From positions 2,078,009-2,142,008 of the forward strand of contig CM043791.1 of NCBI GenBank assembly GCA_023974075.1: DNA of 64,000 nt. The letters run 5' to 3'. The notes beneath the pieces are model-generated. The model made no database searches, had not been told where the DNA came from, and saw only the letters and a list, made by a program, of their open reading frames with translations. Origin of the DNA: Chaenocephalus aceratus (Eukaryota > Chordata > Actinopteri > Perciformes > Channichthyidae). The position numbers were made by a program, and so were the translations under genes. Positions 55,908 through 64,000 of the stretch are shown here, one piece after another; the first letter of the stretch is position 1; each line of letters opens with the position of its first letter.

Positions 55908-57069
55908 TTTTTTTAATATGTTTATTGATTTTCAGCTTACAAAAATCACATACATAGAATGAAGACATAGAGCCAAAAGCAATACATATATACACAGGAC
56001 AACTACTTCACTTTACATTAAAGAAAAATAACAACACTAAATTAAATTGGTACATACCACAAGGGCACTCTATTACATCGGCAACCATCCAGTTTTCCAG
56101 CAATAGGACCGTATTTCTACAGAGGATATCACAGTCATTTACATTTTAACATATTATAGCATATTATAGCATTATCGCATTATCCTGCCCCAGGTTCGTT
56201 CAGAATTGAGATAGGTCGTTGTTCTTGGTATACTCTATAAAACGTTCCCAGACCTTCTGGAACAGTTCTTGTTTGTCTTTGAGAATGTAAGGGATTTTTT
56301 CTAAAGGCAGACATAAAGAAAATTCCCTAAACCACTGTGCAATACTAGGTCTGCCAAACTTTTTCCACGTTAAGGCAATCACTCTTTTTGCTTGTAATAA
56401 ACACATATCTATAAAAACTTGTTTATAACGTTGTATGTTATGTCCATCCGGATATAGGCCAAGTACTGTTACCCTAACCTCTTCCCAGAATTCCTTTATT
56501 CTTGGACATAACCATAGACAATGGAACAGTGTGCCTTTTCCTTCCCCACATCTGGTGCACGTGTCTGGGATATTAGCGTTAAATGTATTCAGTTTTTCTG
56601 GTGTAATATACACTCTCATTAGCCACTTTAGACGTGTATTACCCGTCTGTGTTTGGGCCACCTTACAAGCTGTGCTCCACTGTTCCAATGTTAGATCTTC
56701 CTGTAAGTCATTTTTCCAGGCATTGAGTCTAGAGTTAGAGGATTCTGAGGAGAACGCCAGCAGGAGATCATAGAATATAGATGCCCTTACCAAAGGGGTT
56801 TTTAATTAAATGTTCTCCAATATGGACAGAGGAGGGGCCAGCATGAGTCGATCCTGGTTCGCTCCTACAAAGCTCCTGAGTTGCAAATATTTAAAAAAAT
56901 GTTTACGAGGGATATCGTATTTACTGACAAGTTCCTCAAATGATAAAACATCCAAACATCCAAACATGTCTTTTAACTGTCCCACTCCCTTTTCAGCCCA
57001 TAGTCTAAAACCTCCATCGGCATTCCCTGGCGCAAAAAGAGTATTTCCCCAGATCGGGCTGAACCAGGA
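55908..57069 (-). mobile_element. 5'-truncated L1/Tx1-like LINE inside copy B
   Basis: The minus-strand frames (57084-56806, then 56793-56200) read as the C-terminal third of L1-type ORF2, including WAEKGVGQLKDMF, LNTFNANIPDTCTRCGEGKG and FHCLWLCPRIKEFWEE, a C-x2-C...H-x4-C knuckle, and VIALTWKKFGRPSIAQWF. The poly(A) end is the T run at 55908. An exact 17-bp duplication ACATCCACTGCACACAT (55891-55907 and 57070-57086) flanks it, typical of target-primed insertion. Confidence 0.9.
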
Positions 57070-57969
57070 ACATCCACTGCACACATAATCTGAAATAACA
57101 ACTCATATTTCTCGCATCAAAATGACATCAAAACGCATTTTAATGGCCAAACTAACATTAAAATAGGCATTTTCCACCGAGAATAAAACGAAGTTTGGCC
57201 ATGTTTTTTTTTCTGCAGGGAGAAATTTGAAGATCACGTGACATAGACGCCAGCTATTGGAATGAATGGTGAAAAAAAACTTAGGGATCTTACAATTTCA
57301 GAGGCGTTTTTCTAGAAATACTACGTCCTACATTGTGGACCAACGTAGTTATTACACGTTTTTTTGTGAGACTGGGTTGGGGAAACACCATATCCCAGCG
57401 TGCATTGCGGCTACAACATCCAATCATCGAGCTTGAACCGGGCCTACGTCTGTTTCCGGTGACTTTATTTTGATAATCAGTTCCTGACGGACGGCTAAAA
57501 AGCCCAATATTATAGAATTAAACGAATAAATAAAAACAAGGATAATTGTGTGTTATTGTTGAGTAAATAACAGTGTGTTATTTAGAAAAGGATAACAAAT
57601 TCGAAGGAAAAAAATATTTAAAAAAATACAGATTTCAGTATTCTGAGGCTCTGAGCCCCATTTATTTTCCTCATGGATGGCAAAAAAAGTCCGACATTAT
57701 ACGATTTAAAATAAAATCAATAATCGTGGCTTGATATTGAGTAATAACATGTTTTCATGGACCACACAGCTTCCGGTCTTCTCAGACCCGACCGTATCCA
57801 TTTGCGTCTCATACAGTATGCACGCAAAACTCAGACTCAGAACTCAATGGGAATAGTTGACGTATGATAGGCACGCAAAATCGGACTTTAGCGTATCTAT
57901 TGCACACATTTTCCAATGTGTAAAGTCGTGTCATTTGTACGCAGACTGAAGAGAGTGGGTTAGTTTTAA

Positions 57970-58570
57970 AGTTGAACTCACATGACTGCATTATTGAAAG
58001 CCTACCAAAACAATAGGTGCAAAGCTTCTGAAGGTTTAATTACTACAGGTTTACAAGTTGTTGCTGGGGAAACATGATATGATATCAGGTTTTATAATAG
58101 AGTCCAGTAACCGGAATTATTGACAGGTTTTACAACAAAGTCTATAATAAATCAAATCAAAGCAATCGTTACACTGTCTCTGACCTTGTTTTTATCTAGC
58201 TGTCTAATGAGGAAAAAGAGAGACAGCAATTGGAATGTAGCTTATTTTTTGTCCATGAGTTTCAGGATGCAGAGTACAGTAATAACTGAAATGTTGACCT
58301 GAGATGAAAAGCCAGAGAACACCACAGTTATTATAATTGATCCTGAGATGGGTGGGCTGAGCCACTTTTCGTGTCAATCATCAAAAAGACATCATCAATG
58401 TTATTAGGAGTCATCATCTGAAAAGCACAAACAATTTAATACACAAATGTCTGGGTAATCTAGTAAGTGTATACGCTTTACTGAAAAGTACAACTTTGGC
58501 CTGGTGTTGCTGCTAGAGGACAAATAGCTGTCCCTAAAAGCTGTTAGCATAGAGCAACAGCCTGCTTGGC
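57970..58570. other. Intergenic, nothing recognised
   Basis: I found no protein-like frame or transposon ends in this stretch. Confidence 0.4.
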
Positions 58571-58571
58571 T

Positions 58572-59030
58572 TAGGAGCAGAGGAGGAAGAAGTACTGCAA
58601 TCGTGTACTCAAGTAAAAGTAGAAAAAGCATTACCGGTAGTTAAAAATATAATTAAAGTACCAAAGGACCAGATTGCTCCATCTCAGAATAATATATGAT
58701 ATGTTTTATAATGATTGATCATGAAAGTGTTCTCAAAGCTGGTGAAGGTGCAGCTAGTCTGAAGTACTTTGTAGACTGCAGGGTAGCTGGTGGATTTACT
58801 CCAGGTGGAACTGAAGTCTGATTCAACACTTGATTATATTCACATCATTCATCCAGATCTGTGAAGTAACTAGAGGTATTAAATACATGTAGTGGAGTAA
58901 AAGTACACCATTTACCTCTGAACTGTAGGGTAAAAGTACAAAGTAGTAGAACATTTAAATACTCAAGTAAAGTCCCTCAAAATTATACTTAAGTACAGTA
59001 CTTGAGTAAATATACTTCCCAAGTCTGATT
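58572..59030 (+). repeat. AGTACTTGAGTA-rich MITE-like repeat, copy 3
   Basis: It begins CAGAGGAGGAAGAAGTACTG and ends GTACAGTACTTGAGTAAATA then TACTTCCCAA. The 58672-58990 interior is nearly the same as 26100-26390. Confidence 0.75.
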
Positions 59031-59325
59031 CGAAGGAGACAGTCATTTTCTAAATAAGGAGGCCACTGTGGCTTTTGGAAAACAGAAGGAGATTTGTTTA
59101 AGATTAGTTCCAACCGCATTCATGGTACTGTAGGAACTGTCACCCTCTGCAACTGTGGAAATGCTTTACTGCCAGGAAAAGGTCAGGCAACGTGCAGATA
59201 TTGCATCACAACAGAGGTAAAAACCACTGTGTCCTATTCACCTTATTTACCACTCAATCTTTCGTTCCAATCAGTTAATATAGATAACGCTGGAAGGAAG
59301 GTCTTATCTCTGTGTATCATCGTAC

Positions 59326-59626
59326 TGGGTAAATGGTAAATGGACTGTACTTATATAGCACTTTATCCAGTCTTTAAGACCCCTCAAAGCGCTTTACATA
59401 CTACATGTCGTTCACCCATTCACACCCATTCATACAGAGCAGTGTACCTAACTCTAGGACCTAACATTCATACACATTCACACACCGTTGGCTATGCCAT
59501 CGGGAGCAACTCAGGGTTAAGTATCTTGCCCAACGATACATCGACATGTTGACTGCATGGGCTGGGATCGAACCCACAACCTTCTGGTTGAAAGACGACC
59601 GCACTCCTCGCAGCCACAGTAGCACG
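59326..59626 (-). mobile_element. tRNA-derived SINE-like repeat
   Basis: On the minus strand it starts CTGTGGCTGCGAGGAGTGCG and has a B box GGTTCGATCCC. It ends in TATATAAGTACAGTCCATTT and ACCATTTACC repeats. The type is common in fish genomes. Confidence 0.65.
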
Positions 59627-59678
59627 GTATGCTGTCTTTAGCTGCACCATTACATCAACTTGGTGTTACACTTGGGCT

Positions 59679-61528
59679 CAGTGTTGGGAAAGTTCACTTT
59701 CTACATGAACTAGTTCAGTTCACAGTTCACACATTTTAAAATGAACTAGTTCAGTTCATAGTTCATAATTCAAAATTTTGAACTAAAGTTCATGGTTTCA
59801 AAAATGAACTAATTTATAGTTTAGTTATTTTTTCAATACGTTGCTGCGAGCTATTATTTGTCTCCTGTACGATGTTAATTGGATTTGGGTGGTAGAGGAT
59901 CTGTTTTGGCTCTCTTTTTTATTCGCCACTCGCACATACCGTGATGAAAGTCGTGTGCTTATCTCATGTGCCGTTTAAGGTTTGTTGTCGACGTCGTCGA
60001 TGTACAGACTGCTTTTCAAACCGGGCCGGACACAGTTTACAGGCAAACGTTTGATTTTTTCCGTCAGAGTCAGTACTGACTTTAACGTAAAACTCTTTAA
60101 ATGCTCATACGCCGACGCCGTAGAGCAGGGGTGGGGAACCTTTTTCCTCTCAAGGGCCATTTCAATTTTTACAATCTCCTCAGAGGGCCGTACAAGTTAT
60201 TGACCCTCTGCTTAAAAAAACTAAAATCACAGCCCATTCATTTCATTCTGTGCAAAGAAAAGCAACCTCTTAATCCAGATATCTCACCATGACTCGCGTA
60301 TGCATGCACATGCAGGGTGTGGCGTGCTCCCCTGGGAAGATTTTTTTTTAAATGTTGGAAGTTAAAAGCATCAATCTGGTGCACTTTGAGAGCAACATTA
60401 GGAGATCTATGGACACATCTCTCAACACCCAAACACAACTGTAAAGCAGATTTTCTTTTAATGTATGGATATTTGACAAATCACTCCCCTTTCAAACTGT
60501 ATTCTTCTTTATTAATAACTGTCATATAGTATTTTATACCTGTTTACTTTATTCTCTTATTTTTATTTATAACTATAATGATCATATAAAGATGTGCCGT
60601 TACCTCGCTGGTTGTAGAAAAAGCTTCTTATATTCGTTAGCATAGCTAGCTAACCAGATGCTAATGATAACAACACAGTTATTGACTGTCTGATCAGTAT
60701 GACAGATGAGCAGATCGCCACTGGGCTTTCAACTAAAGACACAGGACACGCAGAAACTGCGGCATGTGTATGGAAGTGCTGGAGTGACGTTCTGGTGCTC
60801 TCGGTCAGAACTGCACCCCTGTCAGTCGAGACATATACCACGTGATGACACGTTAGGCTCGTGTTGTGTTCAAGGACCCTGACCTTGGCCAGGAAAACAG
60901 GCACTCGCTTGTTTAATTTTTTTGCGGTCCTAGATTTCTTTCATTTTTTAATTTTTTGCGTGTGTTTATAACTTACCTCGAGGGCCGTACCAAATTGTCT
61001 CGCGAGCCGTATACGGCCCGGAGGCCGGAGGTTCCCCACCCCTGCCGTAGAGTCTCACTCTGAGCGAGTGCTGCTCCAGCTGCTCTCGGCTTCGTCCATA
61101 CTAATTCATTCATTCATTCAATGCTCGCCGGTTCCGCGGTTCCACATTGTTTGTTGTGAGGAGTCTGATATATTTAGTATATTATATTTTAGTGCGACAG
61201 CCCCAGGGGTGACAGGCGCATACGCGTCAAAGGCAGCTTGCCGTTGCCAGATTGGGTGGTTTTCCGCATTATTTTGAAGCCTGTTTACTGTGTGTTTTAA
61301 CTGGGTTTTCGGCTGAAAGGCATATGAAATCTGGCACACTTTTGAACGCCGTTATAATACAGTGCTGAGAATGAACGCACTTTTGAACGCCGTTATACAG
61401 CGCTGAGAATGAACGCGTTCTCAATTACGTTCATCTAGCGGAAATACAGTACGTTCAGTTCACGTTCGCCCAAAATATGAACGCGTTCATGAACGATCGT
61501 TCATTGAACGCGTTCAGGTACATCACTG
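59679..61528. mobile_element. GAAC-palindrome element (CAG...CTG ends), no TSD seen
   Basis: The left end CAGTGTTGGGAAAGTTC and right end TACATCACTG are hAT-like. Both ends are packed with palindromes (GAACTAGTTC left; GAACGCGTTC and GAACGATCGTTC right). Flanking 8-mers do not match. A complete hAT is nested inside at 60126. Confidence 0.6.
60126..61044. mobile_element. Nonautonomous hAT element (919 bp)
   Basis: Ends are CAGGGGTGGGGAACCT and GGTTCCCCACCCCTG, with an exact 8-bp duplication CCGTAGAG (60118-60125 and 61045-61052). The interior shares CTATAATGATCATAT and CAGATGCTAA blocks with the element at 22406. No transposase. Confidence 0.92.
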
Positions 61529-62292
61529 GCCACAGGGCATCTTAATATTTAAAAACCTATTAATGTGTTATACCAGATTAACGAGAAGAATCTCAGCTAA
61601 CCATTTTTACTGAAACAAAACACAAGTCTCACAAGAAGCGTTAGCATTAGCCCTTAGCTAAAACGGGCAGATGCTACTTCCGGTGCTAACTAGCAAAAAC
61701 GATCTTTACCAACTTAATATTTTCTGCACAAACTACATATCATCTGAAAGCTGATACTCCACAGATAATTGTTGTTATAAGTATCATCACTGTAGGAGAC
61801 ACCAACTCACTGAGTTAGCAGCCAGAACAGAGAAGAAAAAAAACAGCAGTTTTCAAAACCATAACAATAATTATGTCTTACCGTTGCTGTTTTGTGATCA
61901 AAGCTCTTGTTCAAGGGAATAAAAACGCTGTTTAAGGTTAATCCAATGTCTCTTAGTCACTTTAGAATTGTTCCTGATAATCTATCATTACATTAATGGC
62001 AGCAGAGTAGGTATAAAGTTTCGCAGTCCGGAGCTAATGCTGTCTCACATGCTGTTTACGCAAACCTCTCTCTACTTGACGTAAGTGTTTAGCGGGACTT
62101 ACTAACTGTCACTCGATTATATTGGCTCTGACGGTTCAGAAAAATGTGTCAATCACCCACATCGACCAATGGGTTCCAAAGATATGATCCAGCGTAGTAT
62201 AAACTACGCCTGCTCCGGCTCCATTACGCATTACGCAGCCAGAAGGGAGAGCTTCACCACAGAGCAGCTGCTAGAGATGCTAGCTGACGATA
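61529..62292. repeat. Flank of the piggyBac-like locus, shared with the hAT at 30368
   Basis: Sequence at about 61620-61970 (CAAACTACATATCATCTGAA, GAAAGCTGATACTCCACAG, CAACTCACTGAGTTAGCAG) matches 30770-31130 in reverse orientation. Probably 5' noncoding part of the piggyBac-like element. Confidence 0.5.
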
Positions 62293-63139
62293 GCTATGAT
62301 CATACCAGATGACTCTTCGTCGGATGATGAAGATCTCCTCCAGCCAGACCTGGATCCGGACAGTAGTGACTCGGATGTTGAACTTCCACCACGGGAAAGG
62401 TATGTAATCTCTCTGTTTTATATATTATGTGGTTGGTGGAACTGCGTCACAGTGCTAGCTTAGCCAAGAAGCGACAGGAATGATTAGGCAACATGCTAAT
62501 AGTGTTACTTGTCTTTTTGGAGTTACATGTTCTAAATGAATGGCCAGTGAATGAATATACATGTGTTTACTTATTTATTTGGTGTAATATTATTCATTTA
62601 TTGTCCAATATTATCCTTTGTATGTATTACTTTTGTGTTTGGTGGAAGTGCATCACAGTGTTAGCTTAGCCAACAGGAATGATTAGCCAAAATGCTAAAT
62701 AGTGTTACTTTTATTTATTGGTGTAATATTATTCATTTATAGTCCAATTTTATCCTATAAGTATAAGCAGTGAATTAATCTAATCTCTTTGTTTTTCCAC
62801 ATTTCTTAGATGAGGTGTGACCCCAGCAGGACAAAGCCACACACCCAGAAGACTTTCAGGGAGCAGCTTGCTGCAGAATTGTTGGAGTTTGCTGAAGGCC
62901 CTGCTGAAGGCCCTGCACCTCCACCACCCCCTTCTCCACCACTCACATGCATGCCCGAGTATTATGGGGAAGATGCCACCAAGGTCAGGAAGAACTGCAG
63001 GAGGTGCCTAGATGCTGGACTCAAAAGGGTGAAGACACCTGTGTACTGCAGGAAGTGCAGGAAGGTCCCTCTGTGCTTCACTGTCAAAAAGAACTGTTAC
63101 AGGGAGTGGCACGACCTAAATACTGGAACAATCAGGTAG
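62293..63139 (+). pseudogene. Internally deleted piggyBac-like transposase locus
   Basis: An acidic N-terminal piece (62299-62400, PDDSSSDDEDLLQPDLDPDS) ends in a donor-like AG|GTATGTAA. A second piece (62812-63139) reads DPSRTKPHTQKTFREQLA and RKNCRRCLDAGLKR, then CRKCRKVPLCF, the C-terminal Cys-rich domain of piggyBac-type transposases (PGBD4-like). The catalytic DDD core is absent. Joining the pieces at the visible splice sites gives a stop at once. Probably a deletion derivative. Confidence 0.65.
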
Positions 63140-63393
63140 GTATAAAGTTCAGGTAGGTATAACATTTTGCGAGTGTTTATTTTAAAAAAAAATACTTGTT
63201 TTATATACCTAGTTTTATTTTATTGTATAGTACGTTGGTAAAATGTTTGTTTTTACATGCCTATAGTGTGTTGGTAAAATTTTTGAAATAAATCTGCCCC
63301 AGTTGGAGTCAAATGTTACCTATGTTTCCGTTTTTTTTTATTGTGCAAGTACACCTCCACACAATGACCTAAAGTGTAGTTTTATTGTATAGT

Positions 63394-63540
63394 GCGTTGG
63401 TACAGTTACATACACACACAGCTACACTTACACATACACACCTACACATACCCACACAGCTACACTTACATACCCACACAGCTACTCTTACACCTACACA
63501 CACACACACCTACACTTACACATGCCTACACACTCACAAA
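63394..63540. repeat. CA-rich imperfect minisatellite
   Basis: Repeats of ACACACAGCTACACTTACAC and variants. Threonine/histidine-rich open frames are repeat artefacts. Confidence 0.9.
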
Positions 63541-64000
63541 AATATTTGTAACATTTTTTTTTTTTATAAGAAATATTTTTATTTTTTTAAATATTTTTTT
63601 TTATTTTATTTTTGGGTGGAATGAATACCTATAGTGATGATTCAATGTAATACATGATTTTTATAGTCTGGTACCTGAAAAAGGTCAAATGGCACTGATG
63701 GAACCAAATGTGCCCAAAGCTTATTCTGCCTGGACTTTATTTTCATAAACCTCTCTAAAAAGGTCAAATATCACTTGTTTTGCCTCAATCTTGATACAGG
63801 GTACTTATTATATGTTATACTTTGGATTCCTAAATCTTTTAGGCTACTAACCCATCATTCAAGGTTGGTCTTCACTATAAGTAATGGGTTTTCTTTAGGC
63901 AGAGACAGGAATTTACATTTTTTTGCTATGTTCCATCTGAATTTACTCTGACACAGAAATATCTATATTGATTCTGACACTTCTACATCCAACTCACAGA
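63541..64000. other. AT-rich end of window
   Basis: T-rich runs and no recognisable gene; may include the 3' noncoding part of the piggyBac-like element. Confidence 0.35.

Larger units (their letters stand above)
53826..57962. mobile_element. 4.1-kb DNA element with long inverted ends and 7-bp TSD (copy B)
   Basis: Inverted arms of about 650 bp (53826-54466 and 57289-57962) start CAACCCTCTCTTCAGTCTGC on the left; the right end differs by a few bases. GTTTTAA (53819-53825 and 57963-57969) is a 7-bp duplication. Interior blocks match copy A, including the 55690-55870 region and, beyond the L1 insertion, GGAGAAATTTGAAGATCACG. No transposase was found. Arms contain repeated GCGT...ACGC motifs. 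It contains a GAAGC-rich repeat, a tRNA-like stretch and an L1. Confidence 0.85.

Noticed and set aside
63385..63634. Thr/His-rich frames
   Set aside because: They come from CA-rich tandem repeats and a T-rich run.
1..64000. A novel defence, toxin or biosynthetic system
   Set aside because: All long frames are explained by anpep or by transposable elements; nothing resembles a linked multigene system.

Overview
This window is nuclear DNA from a ray-finned (teleost) fish. The evidence is a split vertebrate gene with GT-AG introns, together with fish-typical transposable elements: L2/CR1-like, Rex3-like and L1/Tx1-like LINEs, tRNA-derived SINEs, a Ty1/copia copy and many short hAT derivatives. 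There are no bacterial features.

The only convincing host gene lies on the minus strand, about 51433 down to 19988. It is an aminopeptidase N (anpep) gene assembled here from 21 coding exons. Splice phases agree at all but one junction, where exons 17 and 18 differ by one base. The product would be about 961 residues: a type II membrane zinc peptidase with the GAMEN motif, the HExxH motif, the third zinc-ligand Glu and the catalytic Tyr. Three single-base irregularities (exons 1 and 15, and the exon 17/18 junction) break the frame on paper. No in-frame stop interrupts any exon. The introns hold many elements: seven hAT-type elements with target duplications at 20.4, 22.4, 24.4, 27.1, 30.4, 35.0 and 42.3 kb (and an eighth, with an imperfect duplication, at 50.5 kb), a full-length-scale L2 LINE with its SINE partner, a Harbinger-like element and several minisatellites.

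Left of the gene (1-19.9 kb) is a transposon graveyard. It starts with a frameshifted pogo/Tigger-like transposase (0.25-1.7 kb), then a stretch with only weak exon-like signals (1.9-3.8 kb), a truncated copia element with one LTR (4.3-6.2 kb), and a nested structure (6.6-19.6 kb). In that structure one plus-strand L2/CR1-like LINE is interrupted four times: by a minus-strand LINE, a Rex3-like LINE, a hAT element, and a 2.6-kb element with long inverted repeats.

Right of the gene (51.4-64 kb) there is no recognisable gene up to 53.8 kb. A 4.1-kb relative of the 2.6-kb element follows, again with a 7-bp target duplication and with a 5'-truncated L1 inserted in it (17-bp duplication). Then come MITE-like and SINE repeats, a GAAC-palindrome element with another hAT inside it, and an internally deleted piggyBac-like locus (62.3-63.1 kb).

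I found no defence system, operon or other new multigene system. The items most worth a second look are the 7-bp-TSD element family, the nested LINE stack, the gene's homopolymer indels and GC-AG intron, and the transposon ends sitting close to splice sites.
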